A DNA stretch of 64,000 bases from Gerris lacustris (GCA_951217055.1 OX578283.1:32263760-32327759), one strand, 5' to 3'. Positions 27,161 to 38,838 are shown, counted from the stretch's first letter. Notes: a model not told the origin generated them from the letters alone. Translations and numbers: made by a program.

Positions 27161-27539
27161 TTGTTTATTGTTTCTCTCTGATGAAAACACCAAGTATGTA
27201 CATCGATGCATACGGCCGTATATCTTCGCCCTGTACTGAACTAATATTGCCCTAAAAATCAGTCAATAGTTACCGACTGTTCGTTTTTAGCACATTTAGT
27301 TAAAATATCTACCACTAAAAACAACCGATTATTTAGTCGAGACCAAGATAGACAAATCTATCAGTTGTACGATAAAAGATAAACCAAAATATTTTAATGG
27401 AAAAATTGAAAGTTGTTTTGATAAGAAAAATAATTGTTTTGAAAAAAGTAAATGAAATTAGGGTTTCTCTGTGTTGTATGTCATAAGCATTTGGACTACG
27501 AAACTAGCTTCGGAAAAACGCAGTAATGCCTGTACACAG

Positions 27540-27890
27540 TTACAGGGGGGCCCCAAGTTCAAGGTCGGAATCGACCCGAACCTCCCCCCCCCCTTCCTCG
27601 GGGCCCAGCCCAGTAAATCTATATCTATACCAGGCTACGCCCGACTCCCCCCCGCTGTGTTTGGTGTAATTTAGATTTGGATATAACAACAAGACTCGAC
27701 TTGGCAACACTGCACACTCTACTCTCAGATATAATGGCTCTCTGTATAGCCGACCTAGTCTTGTAGTATAGTATAACAGGCTCGGTTAGTTCCTACAATG
27801 CATTATACAGGCTAGACGTCGCATTTTTATATATAAATAGTTTATTCTTAGCTCTAGGGCCCCATCGAGGCATACACCACCACCGATACA
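27540..27890. other. GC-rich block and TATA-like word, nature unknown
   Basis: 27545-27660 is very C/G-rich (GGGGGGCCCC, a 10-nt C run, CCAGGCTACGCCC) and looks like the subterminal part of a hAT-type transposon, but no partner end is found. Downstream, TATATAAATAG near 27830 would make a good TATA box, yet no coding exon follows. Confidence 0.3.
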
Positions 27891-28160
27891 GTCCGATTAT
27901 TTATTTTGAGATCAATGCTTACTACATTTATTTGTAAATGTTTTTGAATCGGATCTTGTATTATTTAATTATTTATATTTATTATTAAAAAGAACAGTGT
28001 AAAACAACGATTTCATTATGTACATCAGTCTACTTGCTTGTTGTTAAAAAACACAAGTTACACTTTTGTTCGGTTTAACTATATCTTAATGCAGATAAAA
28101 AACTGCAGTTTGTTGTTTTGTTAATTTTTTTGCTATTGTTTACTTCTTTATAACAATGAT

Positions 28161-28290
28161 GGTTATTGTAGAGGTTATCTTATGTTTACTCTGTAATAAC
28201 AAGAGAGGTTACTGTTCAGATTATCTTATTGTTACTCAATAATAACGTGGGAATACATTGTCCAGGTAATCGTATGTTTTATATTCTATT
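28161..28290. repeat. degenerate 46-bp tandem repeat, about 2.5 units
   Basis: GGTTATTGTAGAGGTTATCT begins unit 1. GGTTACTGTTCAGATTATCT begins unit 2, 46 bp later (28207). A weaker third start, ATACATTGTCCAGGTAATCG, lies at about 28253. Confidence 0.55.
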
Positions 28291-31200
28291 TCATTTTACA
28301 ATAAAGCTCATTTGAACAGGATTTTTTCACAAACATCTTACAACCCTCACTAACCACATTTGTCCATGCTTAGGAACATTTTTCCTTTACTCGCATATTT
28401 GACCATGTATCATCCATTTGTTAATACTGAGCTCTCTTGTTCCTTAAACGTAATTTATAGAAAGTGCATAATGCATTTCACCTTTAAAATAACCCTTATT
28501 ATGACTTGACTTGAGTTATGTATTAAAAATAGAAAAAATTGTTGGAGAAAACTTTTAAAGTTTATTAAATAAACTTAGAGATGGTAAAAAAAATAGATTA
28601 ACCTTGTTAGAGCAGATTAAAGGATTAAGGTTGAGAAAAAGTGCGGCGTCCAACACTGCGCGTTATTTTTACTCCAACACCCGGAGTGTTAACTCAAGTG
28701 AAACCTTAGTAATGTTAAATCGTTTAGGACCAGAAGTGTGAAAGCTCATCGAGGGTATAATTACAGTGGAGATCCCTCCGTATTGATCCCTCTAGGGAGA
28801 GAGTATAGCTTTACGTTATTTGCACAGAGACCCAACGATTTCCCTTACGAAAACCAATCCTACAAGTTCTCAAAATAATGGCACTTGAAAGTTAAAAAAT
28901 GTTTAGTGAGAGTTGCAAAAATCCTTTAAATGAGAACAAGTTTAGGGAAAATTAAATTAATTAGATAACCTTTAATTTAATTTTGTTTTAAATAGTGGAA
29001 GTTCCTATCCATCAAAACATAGTTATAAGAAGGCATAGCTTAAAAAGTAACAATACCTTCAACAATTCAACAGGCTAAATAATATTAGGTGTCCCCTAAA
29101 TAGCACCAGTTTTAAAATTGCAGTATAGTCGCTTAATCTTCATGCATTTACCTTTCTCGACGAAGTTTGTAATAACTATTTCACAGACTTATCCTCGATC
29201 TGTCCAATGACATATTTCACTTATGATCTGCTGATTTCAGTTGTGTCGTTAAAATTATGTATGCTTGCACTTGCAGATCTTTTGACAGAATTTTCAGATC
29301 TGCATTGATAATTCATAACGAAAATGATTTTATTGCAAATTTAAATCAATTTAAAAAATATTGATACTGAAATAAATCTTTTTATTATTCCTAATGTAAA
29401 TTATCATCATAGACTATTTGATGTTTAAAATTTAAAGGCTTTTACTATAGGTTATGCACTTTGGACATTTTAGTTGTAGTTTCAAATTCATGAAGTGGTC
29501 TCGAAATCTATTCATTCCGTTGGTAGTCAGGTCAAGAGTTGGTGGTTTGTAGAATGTCGAGTGAAGGTCTGTGAGCATAGTTGGGTAGATGGTTTGCCTC
29601 TTGATTGAGACCCGAGGCTAAGAACTTCCGGGTCTTGTATTGCTTCCCCCTTCCATCACTTTTGACAATAGCTTGTAAAGGGGGATGTTTCTGAAAAGTT
29701 TCGAGCAACCCCAACATGCATAAGTTTAATTAAAAACTTTCTCCAACAAGTTGGATATCTTTTGGTTGAAGCTTTGAATTGGAAAAGCCTATTGTTAAAG
29801 GTTTACGTAGGCACTTATTGGATAGCTCGGCACCTTCTTCAAGATTTTTGTGGTTTTGTTTAAAATTCAATGATTAGTCGGAGGTTTTGTTTGAAAATGT
29901 TTTCGTTTTTCTTCGGTCGGCTCCGTTAAACTTTGTGAGTGCCTGGGGTTGTTAGTTGCGATTAAAGGTTGAAGGGTTCGCCAGACTAAGTCTTATAATG
30001 AGTCACGTGGCTCCTTAATTGAACTCTTTTGTCTTTAAACGTTTCTTTCTGTCGAAACAGAAGAGGGAGGGCGGTGATTTAATGTTTTATCTGTGAAGGT
30101 GAAGTTAGGTTAAAAAAGCATCCCTCGGTTGTTGTTATAAAGACGGTGGCCTGAAGGTTAGGCTGAGAGGGAAAGGACAAAGTAATTGGCTGGTGCAGTG
30201 TATTTCCTTTACACCGGTGGTTTATAAGGCTACCGGAGTGTTTGGGAGGGAGTAGACGGTGGCAAGCGAGGGGGCGCGCTGTGTCAGAGTCTGGAGTTGT
30301 CTTGTAGGCAACGTGTCGGTGTTGGGGAGGTCTGGCATTTAGAACTAGGTCAGCCGTAACAGCACTGGGGGAGGGCATCTCGCTCAATACGACCCGGCCC
30401 TCCCTACCTTACAGCTTACAGCTTACCCACTACAGACTCGTCTCCCCACCCACATAAACCTTCTATCCAACATCAAGATAAAAACCAACCCCTCTTATCA
30501 TTTAAACTTACCTAAATTCCTGAAATTACAATTTTCCCAAAAATTGTCCTTAAGGTTTAGACGGCTGGCTACTTCTCAGCCGTAATATGAGGTGTCCAAG
30601 TTGTTTGCAGTTGAACAAAAGTCACAAACTATCAACTTGGAATTTGCTCAGTGAAGAGTCTGCAGATAGGAGACTTTCGTGGCGAATAGTACGAATGACT
30701 GTACAAAGGAATTTGATAAGTCGAAAATTAAGTAAAGCAAGTAATTAAGTAAAGAAGGAAGACTGCAAGTCACCAAATAGCTTTAGTTCTTTGTAAGTGT
30801 TTCGTTTTGACCTTGCTGCCACGTGCTGATTCTTCAGAGTGTCCCCGAGTTTCAAGGAAACTTATAATCAGTTCAAAAGAAAGATTACCTCAAATAATTA
30901 AGAGTTTGCTAACTCGGGACTATGATTACACTGTAAAAGCTTCTATTTTTACCTTTAAGAGTTGGAACTCGAGAAAAGTTTAACCTAGGTATGAGGTTGG
31001 TGTTTTGTGATTGAATACTTGCCTGTGGTAGGATGTAGCCTGGGCTAGAAGCAAACATTCCCTTTCTTTCTCTTGCGGTGCGGTGGCGAGGTCCGTTACC
31101 TCCACAGACTCCGGCCGGATTGAGGTAAGACGAAACGGTTCCTGAAAACTTGCTGTGTAATGACACCTAACGACATCTCCCAATTGTAACGGTGACACTT

Positions 31201-31529
31201 CATCGCCCTGAAGAAAATGGATTTTCCACAGACTACGAAAAAAAATGTCCTCGAAATCTAGAATGATTTCTCTTAAAGCTCTTCCTGTTTTTTGTTGAGG
31301 AAACTTTCGACTGTCATTTTCCATTAATATTTATTCTCTTTTACTGTTGTGTCGCTGCATTACTTATAAAAAATAATCCTACTTTTTATACTTAAAAGTA
31401 CCGTAGATTATCCGTCCTGAATTTCTTTAACATTATCAAGTTTTACTGTTTTCATATAATTTTATTCATTCTTATGCGTGTATCAGTCATATGAGTATCC
31501 CTGATAAAAATTTTACATTTGATCTTATG
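28291..31529. other. intergenic DNA, no gene confirmed
   Basis: 29500-30420 and 30980-31320 are richer in GC and of higher complexity than the flanks. Minus-strand frames of 102 codons (30079-30387) and 114 codons (30980-31324, beginning MENDSRKFPQQKTGRALRE) are open. The second is hydrophilic and could be an exon, but it matches no family I know and a second frame overlaps it. I leave both as unassigned. Confidence 0.35.
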
Positions 31530-32092
31530 GTCAGGGTGCCCATAGGCAAAAAAGTAACTTATACATACTCTTTCCAAACCTTTTTGTATGGCTTGTTTAG
31601 GCAAAGTCTGAAACCGTTTTTCTCTGTGACTTTTTTTAGTTTTGGGGCGTTTTTTTTTTATTTGAACCCTAACATTTTGACGCGTCAGACTTGAAAATCG
31701 GAAAAAGTTCTGCGTCAGACAATTTTAAAATGTTGATTTATAGGGTTCAAATAATGTATCTTGAGAAAATCAGCCAGTTATTGATCATTAATTAATATTA
31801 GTTCATATTAATTAATATCCATTATTATTAATTAAAATTAATTAATATCATTAATTAATAACTGGATGATTTTCTTAAGATATATAAATCAACATTTTCA
31901 TTGTCTGACGCAGAACTTTTTCCGATTTTCTAGTCTGACGTGTCAAAATTTTAGGGTTCAAATAAAAAAAAACGCCCCAAAACTAAAAAAAGTCATAGAG
32001 GAAAACGGCGTCAGATTTGGCCTAAACAAGCCATACAAAATGGTTTGGAAAGAGTATGTATTAGTTACTTTTTTGCCTATGGGCACCCTGAC
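31530..32092. mobile_element. 563-bp foldback element
   Basis: Starts GTCAGGGTGCCCATAGGC and ends with the exact complement GCCTATGGGCACCCTGAC. The two arms, about 270 bp each, are nearly complementary along their whole length. Blocks such as CAAGCC/GGCTTG, GGGGCG/CGCCCC and CTGCGTCAGACA/TGTCTGACGCAG recur in mirror order. The centre (about 31785-31860) is pure A/T. The flanks show TAT on both sides, possibly the target duplication. It is non-coding; the frames through it are two reflections of the same sequence. Confidence 0.85.
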
Positions 32093-32249
32093 TATTAGGC
32101 ATATGCCACATTGTTTGGGGACGCATTCAAATTTGTTATGTTACTTACTCTTAACGTGTGGGTTTGGAAAATTTTATCATGTTTACGCGTTTAACTTTGA
32201 TTTTTTATTTTCAAAACTTTTTTTTTTTGCTTCATAGTCGTATTATGAT

Positions 32250-32510
32250 CATTTTTAGAACATTTTTGGTCTCTTGTCAGTCTATCCTTCAACATTTTTG
32301 CGAACCGACATATCTTAAAAACTACTCGCCTGATTTTAATGAAATTTGTGTGGTAGGTCAAAATTTGGCTGTTACTGGTGCCTTATAATTTTCAATTTTC
32401 TGCGCTCATTGGTTATCCTTTCTCCATGCACACAAACATATACATTTATTTACACCTATATCTTAAAAAGTACTTATCCGATTTTTAAGAAATTTGGATT
32501 GTTTGTCGAA
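32250..32510 (+). repeat. dispersed repeat family A, partial copy
   Basis: GCGAACCGACATATCTTAAA, ACTCGCCTGATTTTAATGAA and a second TATATCTTAAAAAGTACTTATCCGA block match family A copy 1 (26440-26770, minus strand) in the same order. The front part is missing. Confidence 0.7.
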
Positions 32511-32808
32511 AGTAGCTGACTTATGTTTCCATATTAATTACAACCTTTCTGATCTATTTAAATATTGCTAAATTGATACTTTTATTCGTGTAAAAAACAA
32601 AACAATTTTGACAGTTTTAAATAAAATAGGGGGAAATTAAATTAATTAGACAATAATAGTTAAAGGCAATAATAGGTAAAAGCAAAGCATGCCTATAGTA
32701 TACGCGGTTGGACTCGAAAGGCATGTGCCACGCTACATGACAGACTATTTTGTTTTGTGTCCTTCATGTTATATTATTTTCATAATCTAACTTTAAAAAT
32801 AAAGAAAA

Positions 32809-33018
32809 TGGGGTGGGGTACCTCGGAACTTTTCCTCACTACAGAACTAAAGTGGCCTCTCCTGCTGGAGCAGCATTGGACGTGGTCCGTACTTGGATGG
32901 GTGACCGTTCTGAACTAACTGATTTATTATCATTCTTAAAAAAAAAACTTAATTTTAATACGTATATTTTATTTAATTATTTGAAGTTTGGCGGTATTTT
33001 GACAGATGTATAAACAAA
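32809..33018 (+). repeat. family C copy 1, left part (interrupted by hAT)
   Basis: From GGGGTACCTCGGAACTTTTC through GACAGATGTATAAACAAA it aligns with the minus strand of 61983 down to about 61830. The alignment then resumes at 36587. Contains a 5S-rRNA-like segment missing from the second copy. Confidence 0.8.
32868..32913 (+). repeat. 5S rRNA-like segment
   Basis: GAGCAGCATTGGACGTGGTC followed by CGTACTTGGATGGGTGACCG closely follows the 5S rRNA internal control region (AAGCAGCGTCGGGCG-like, then TAGTACTTGGATGGGTGACCG). Only about 46 bp match and the 5S ends are absent, so this is not a 5S gene. It may be the polymerase III promoter of a 5S-headed SINE. Confidence 0.65.
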
Positions 33019-33189
33019 CAGGCCCGTCGAGAGGGGGCGGCAGGTACGGCTGATGCCGGGGGGCCCGGTCCTCCCCTAAAGGGCCCCGCTTCTCAAGCCC
33101 CGAACACCCAATCACGCCAATATTTATGATTGAAATATTAAATAATTATATTCGTAATAATAATTAAAAATAATATTAGTTAATATTAA

Positions 33190-33408
33190 AGTTGTCAGCC
33201 AAGTGCGGTGATTAAGTTTGCGAGAGAATTTCCCGGTACCAAGACTGAGAAGCGAAAAATTACTAAACCTTATCCCGAAGGGTTTCAAGAAAAATCCACA
33301 AAGAACCCAGAAAATCGCTTCAAAGTTGAAGTTTTTTATGTTTTAATTGACAGTGTGATTGGAAACTTGAGTGATCCATACCAAGCAGTCAACAAAATCA
33401 ATGATTAA
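33190..33408 (+). pseudogene. hAT transposase fragment (zinc finger MYM / DUF4371-like)
   Basis: The open frame contains NRFKVEVFYVLIDSVIGNLS followed by AVNKIND. It resembles the segment FxVxxFYxxIDxxxxxLxxRFxxxxKxxxxFGFL found in hAT transposases annotated as zinc finger MYM-type or 52 kDa repressor-like proteins. Upstream residues KTEKRKITKPYPEGFQEKS are basic, as expected before this region. There is no good ATG and the frame stops after about 66 codons. The downstream catalytic core and the C-terminal dimerisation region are not seen, so the protein is dead. The match is from memory of the family and unaligned. Confidence 0.6.
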
Positions 33409-33681
33409 TGATTCGTTCAGTTTTATTTGGACATCCAAAGTTGAAAAAATATTAAATACACCACCAATCATTTTCAACCATGTATGGTTGAAAAATCCGG
33501 CATGCTAGCCTGAAAGACACTACAATGGTTTCTTCAGTCAAAAAAATTCATATTTCCTACTAGTAGGTTTTGGAGGCCCCTGGAAACTTTTAGGGGCCCC
33601 TCAATTTCCCTTCCAACGGCCTCCCGCGCGGCGGGGTCTGCGGGTCCCTTATTTCCACCACTTTTTCCTACTTCCTACAAT

Positions 33682-34413
33682 ACTAGCTGGATACCCGTGC
33701 TTCGCTACGAAGTTTATTTTAATTTGATAAGTTTACAAACTAACGTCCAGAGATACTATTTTACTATGCGAGAATATCTAGATTCTATCTCTCCCACTTA
33801 TTTTTATATCCCCTCCTCTTTGATAAGATAATTTGCAAATATCCAATTTACCCCCCTCCTAAATGACAATATGACAAAACTGTAGATAACAACAATTACT
33901 GTACTCTTAAAGAGCTTTTTAACGATATGCATCATGACGTTCATTACTTTGACCCCATATGCATCACTTGAGTTGTACCCCGTACCCCTGAGTGCCAAAA
34001 TTTAAATTTCGAAAATTCATGTAGACTGTGACCTTCCCATTGCTTTGAAGGTCAAGTGTAAAAATTTTCATCGAGATCAGACAAAAACTGTAGATTTGTA
34101 TAAAGAACATACACACATACGTTGACTTTTAGATGTATTTTTACATTTTACCCCCTTAAATGTATATAACAACAATTACTGTACTCTTAAAGAGCTTTTG
34201 AATGATATGCATCATGAAGGGTATTCATTACTTTGACCCCGTATTCATCACTTGTGTTTACCCCATACCCCTGTGTACCAAAATTTAAATTTCTAAATTT
34301 TATGTAGACAGTGAGTTTCTCCTTGCTTCGATGATCAAATATGCAAATTTTCATCGAGATCGGACCAAAACTGTAGATTTGTATATAGAACATGCACATA
34401 AGCCTTGACGGCT
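33682..34413 (+). repeat. dispersed repeat family D, copy with two internal units
   Basis: Opens ACTAGCTGGATACCCGTGCT followed by TCGCTACGAAG, a start seen in repeats of many arthropods. It contains two diverged units about 285 bp apart (33895 and 34170), each with CTGTACTCTTAAAGAGCTTT, a TACCCC...TGTACCAAAATTTAAATTTC block, TTTTCATCGAGATCGGAC and AAAACTGTAGATTTGTATA. The family's origin is unclear. Confidence 0.75.
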
Positions 34414-34779
34414 GAACTACAGTATATGGGGCTCTTTCTGATAACACGTTATCTCACTATCGACCACTTTCAAGACTTAATATATCGATATATCTTGTCT
34501 TTTAAACTCTTTTAGAAACTCACACACTATATGCAGGATGGTTGTATTTCTTTAGAAATGAGCGCTCCGCGAAGCGGTGTGGTGCGGCGATTCAAAATTC
34601 TAGGGCAAAAAATTAAGGTTAACAAAATTAAATTCAAACCCGAAACTAACACATTTTCGTTAAAACGTGTAAAATTACGCAAATCACACATTATTTGGAT
34701 ATATTGAAATATGGCGTCAATATAACAATCGATTGTAGCTATTTGCGATGTATGGTAGGGGCTCCATATACTGTAGTTC
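34414..34779. mobile_element. 366-bp element with 19-bp terminal inverted repeats
   Basis: GAACTACAGTATATGGGGC (34414-34432) and GCTCCATATACTGTAGTTC (34761-34779) are complementary with one mismatch. The interior contains a CG-rich patch (CGCTCCGCGAAGCGGTGTGG) and no frame. The target duplication is not clear. It sits inside the hAT element, directly after the family D copy. Confidence 0.7.
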
Positions 34780-35877
34780 TACTTTCAACTTAAAATACCA
34801 TTTGATTTAACTTGTTTTAACAAACAAAGTCTTTTTATTAAACATTTATTCATTTAAACAAAATATTTTTTCACTTACCACAGTACTATGAGGTTAAACC
34901 AATAATGCGAACAAAATTATTAAAAAATAAAATAACTTAAACATATTTTGTTTCGGTTAAACTAAAAACATATTTAAAATATAATATTACCATGAAGAAT
35001 AATTATTATTCATAATATTTTTATTTTAAATAATTTTTTATAATAAATTTTAGATTATTTAATTTTGATACGATGGTAGTGTGGTAGCCCTGAAAGAGGC
35101 GAGTCACTGGGACGTGTCGGTTTCCCATAGTTTTAGTGCGTCGGCCATATTGTTTTTACTTCTCTAATTAGGTCAACAGTAATTTTAGTCGAATCTTACT
35201 TTAAATTCACTTCTTAATCGAGGAAAAGTATTTTAAATCGGGTAGCGGGTCTTTATATTCGTAATGTGTGTTATAATTCAAATGTTTCTTTTTTATTTCT
35301 ATACGTTTTTCTTTCGAAAAGTACATCTTTCGTGTATGTAGTTTATATTTTATTCGTTGTTCGTTGTTCTGTGTTGAAATCTTGTTTTTGGAGATAGATC
35401 GATTTGTTATTCAGTGTAATATCGACGGTAATATCTTTCAAAGTTAATTCTACGTATATTTATAACAGCATTTAGAGAATATAAGGGAATATGAAGATAT
35501 ACATAGGATGGATTGAAGAAACGAAGCGAAGCTATAAAGGTAGATTGATTCTTTCTATTTACCTATTAAGTTAAATTGAATAATTTATATTTAGTTATAA
35601 TAAACAGTCTTATTACACAACGATTATGGTAAGAGATAATTTTATTTAAATTCTTAAACTATTGTTGTTTTTTATTTAGTTATTTCCTTAGAATTAAAAG
35701 CTATTCAAAAAGTTAGGATTGCTGTTTTATTTATTTATTTATTTTTTTTTTAATGTAGGAGGGAATTATCTTATAGACTACGTAACATTCCCACCCCCTT
35801 AATCTTCCTTCTCGCATATTTTCTGTTACATTCTTTGTTTGTTTTACTTTTTCTTCGAAATCATTATTTTATGCTTT

Positions 35878-36070
35878 ACTAGCTGGATACCCGTTCTTTG
35901 CTACGGAGTGCTATTTTAATTTGATAAGTTTGTAAACTACCACCAAGAAACATTTAAATTATTTTACTATGAGAGAATATCTAGATTTTATCCCTTCCAC
36001 TGATTTCTATACCCCCTCTTCTTTGATAAGATAATTTGCATATATCCTAAATTTAGCCCCCTCCTAAAAA
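35878..36070 (+). repeat. dispersed repeat family D, truncated copy
   Basis: ACTAGCTGGATACCCGTTCT and about 190 bp that follow (TTTGATAAGTTTG, GAGAATATCTAGATT, CTTTGATAAGATAATTTGCA) match 33682-33870 in direct orientation. Next comes a GC-rich palindrome, GCAGCGGCCGCGCTGC, near 36110-36125. Confidence 0.75.
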
Positions 36071-36586
36071 AAACAAGGGATTCTACTGTACTCGTACTCT
36101 ATTCTAGGCAGCGGCCGCGCTGCGGCCCTTTTTGGGGATTTGTCGAGTGAAGCGAGTAGGGAGCAGAGCCCCCTTGTAATATATTAAATAAAATTTTATA
36201 AAACGTAAATGAACGTAAACAACATTTTACAGTTATAAATGTTTTCAAACAATTTTGTCTAATTTTAGGTCATGATTATAACTCATATACCCATATTAAT
36301 TTAAGTCATAATTGGTTTTTTAACATTACTGCGGTAAAATAGTTGTATTCTTCAAAATGAGTTTGTTTTACTTTGGTTTATCAGTAGTATGTCTGCAGTT
36401 ATCAGTATAATAGGAGTTTATTAGTAGTACTTACAATAAATATAAAATAGAACTTATTATAAGAGTTGAAAAATTCAATACACAAGTTAATAGTGTAAAG
36501 TCCCAAAATGGCGAATAAAAACGAGTAAAAAGAGGGGCCCCATATAGGTCTAGCCGTGGGGCCCGCTACGGCTCTCGACGGGCCTG

Positions 36587-37168
36587 TAAACAAACTTTGA
36601 CGTCATCAAAATTATCGCTCTATAATAAATAATTATATTCGCTTATAACTTTTAAACTAATTAATGGAATTTCATCGGTTTTTTTTTTTTATATTTGTTC
36701 ATTAATTTTTTCCGGTTCCAACGATATGCTATATGTCAAAAACCTATTTCTACTTTCGGTATTATTAACCTCAAACTTTAAAATGGCGGCCAATATCAAA
36801 ATGAAATTTAGTGGGCTTGTTTTTCATACAGAGAGGTACATTCATGCCAAATTTCAACTTTATCAGGACCATTTTCGATTTATTACGATTTTTTAAATAT
36901 TTGCTGACTCAGCAAACTGGGTTCAATTTTCCGGGCTGCACCACTACAGGTAAGGACTGATTTTTCTGCCAAGTTTCAACTCTCTAGGTTAAATACCTTG
37001 GGCGCTACGATGATATCACACACACATACACATACATACAGACGTCATGCTGAAAACCACTCAGAAGGTCTTAAAAACACCCAAAACAGATAATTCCGTT
37101 GAAATCTCAAAAAAAAAAAAAATTTGGTGAAAACAATACTTTTCCTACTATAGGTAGTGAGGAAAAGT
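36587..37168 (+). repeat. family C copy 1, right part
   Basis: Continues the repeat interrupted at 33018 and aligns with the minus strand from about 61820 down to 60957. Shared landmarks are TTAATGGAATTTCATCGG, GTTCCAACGATATGCTATAT, AATGGCGGCCAATATCAAAA, AAGGACTGATTTTT and GATAATTCCGTTGAAAT. It ends GTAGTGAGGAAAAGT, the complement of ACTTTTCCTCACTAC at 32828-32842. Confidence 0.85.
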
Positions 37169-38635
37169 AATAAAGAATATAAATTGGCTTGCAAATATCT
37201 TACGAGTTCGAAGTGAATAGATTAAGAAAAAGCAAAATATGAAATTCTTCCTTTCTCTTAAAATATTATTAACTAAAATTTAATAACAGAAGACTATTAT
37301 GCCTTTAAATTGCTCTGAAATGGAAAGTTTTTACGTCAAGAAGCAATTTTCACGAGAATTGGCTCCAACATAGTTTGCCTTCATCCACCTTCTTTCCAAC
37401 TAGATAAGGTAAAAAAAAAATAAATAAAAAAAAATTTAAAATATGTAATTTTTTACTACACTGTCTGAATCAAATTTAAACTCTGGATTAATTAAACAAG
37501 AGTATATTTAAATCTCATCTATTTTCATTTTATCATATTATACGTAGTTGGTATTGAAGATAAGGGGAAAATTTTGAAGGCGCAAAAATGTTATTAAAAT
37601 TATTTACATGTTTTAAAATCCCTGGATTTTCACGTTTTAAGTTAAAAATGAGTGTCACAAAGTCTTCCCGCTCAGAAGCGTGGAGCTCAATGAACTGTAG
37701 TAGATTAGATTTACTTGTTCATTAAATTCATACCTCAATGCTTAATTGAGGTATATTTTAGCTCTAAGGTGGCGCTGCCCTCCCAAAAACGATTAGAAAT
37801 AGTTTTCTTGTTCTTGCAAAAATGCAGTATTAAACAATAATATAATTAATGTAGTCTATATTATCTACCAGGTAAGTTGTACGTTTATGGAATAATAAAA
37901 ACCCAAGAATATAAGAATTTGTCAACAACAATATTATTTTATTCTGTGTTATTTTATACTAGGTATATTTTATACTGTAGATAGAATAAAATATACTTGT
38001 GACAAGAAGGAAAAATACGATGTGTCCAATTTTATAAAAAAATAAAAAATAAATAGGGTTTTTACCCACCTGCATAGTAGCTCTCAGTGAATACTAGGTG
38101 ACAAAATGGTATATATCTCTAGGACTTATGGTTTTCGTCACTTGTCTAAATATGATATCTCAAAATGTTTTGAAGGTGGCACTATAATGTTCAGATCGTT
38201 GTCGTAAAATCGGACTTATCACATTTCGCCATCTTTATTTAAACAAACTTCAAAGGTGAATCGATTAATTTATTATTGTCAACATTTCTGCTCCGTTGAT
38301 TAGGCCATTATTAGATCTAGCTTTATCAAAGTTGCTCTAATGTAGCTCCAAAATTGCTATTCATCGAAATAAAATAACAACGAAAAAACTTTCTAGTAAG
38401 AGATACTTATTTAAATTGTAACCCAGTACACCTAAAACATTGATCACCTAAGTAAAAACGTGCCGTGAATATACGGGTATTAGGAGTGAACGGTAAATGA
38501 AATGTTTAAATGCTTGAATGAAGAAGCATTATTCTTTAATATTTGTATGACTTCTGGAATGCGCATTTTTCTCTAACTCTGATTGATCTGTAGTTTATTT
38601 TTTTTTTCTTTTCTTTATGTTCTTTGTTTATTTGT
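37169..38635. other. intergenic DNA, no gene seen
   Basis: Contains a 9-bp-arm hairpin, ATACCTCAA...TTGAGGTAT, at about 37730-37754. The 37650-38300 interval is of mixed complexity and looks like old repeat sequence, but I cannot match it to anything else here. Confidence 0.4.
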
Positions 38636-38661
38636 ATATATATATATATATATATATATAT
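38636..38661. repeat. (TA)n microsatellite
   Basis: Short array of about 13 units. Confidence 0.9.
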
Positions 38662-38759
38662 TTAAAATATTCACAACACACATTCATAGGTGTATGAATG
38701 AATCAGGAAATGAAAGAATAAACTCGTAAATTATTTAATTTATCAAGCTATATCTTAAG

Positions 38760-38763
<4 letters not shown>

Positions 38764-38838
<75 letters not shown>
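38764..38838. repeat. (TA)n microsatellite
   Basis: About 37 units. A third array at 39184-39241 makes three within 600 bp. Confidence 0.95.

Larger units (their letters stand above)
33019..36586. mobile_element. hAT-superfamily transposon, decayed and nested
   Basis: Ends CAGGCCCGTCGAGAG and CTCTCGACGGGCCTG are perfect 15-bp inverted repeats flanked by a perfect 8-bp duplication, TAAACAAA (33011-33018 and 36587-36594). The size is 3568 bp. Subterminal sequence is rich in GGGGCCC, as in many arthropod hAT elements. A short transposase-like frame survives at 33190-33408. The interior has since received family D repeats and a 366-bp inverted-repeat element. The uninterrupted family C copy at about 61825 reads straight through GATGTAAACAAACTTTGACG, confirming the insertion site. 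Confidence 0.92.

Noticed and set aside
31491..32237. Two protein-coding frames of 67 and 123 codons
   Set aside because: Both cross the arms of the 563-bp foldback, and the similarity between them is the inverted repeat itself.
32868..32913. Functional 5S rRNA gene
   Set aside because: Only the internal control region is matched (about 46 bp); the 5' and 3' parts of 5S are absent and the segment is embedded in a repeat.
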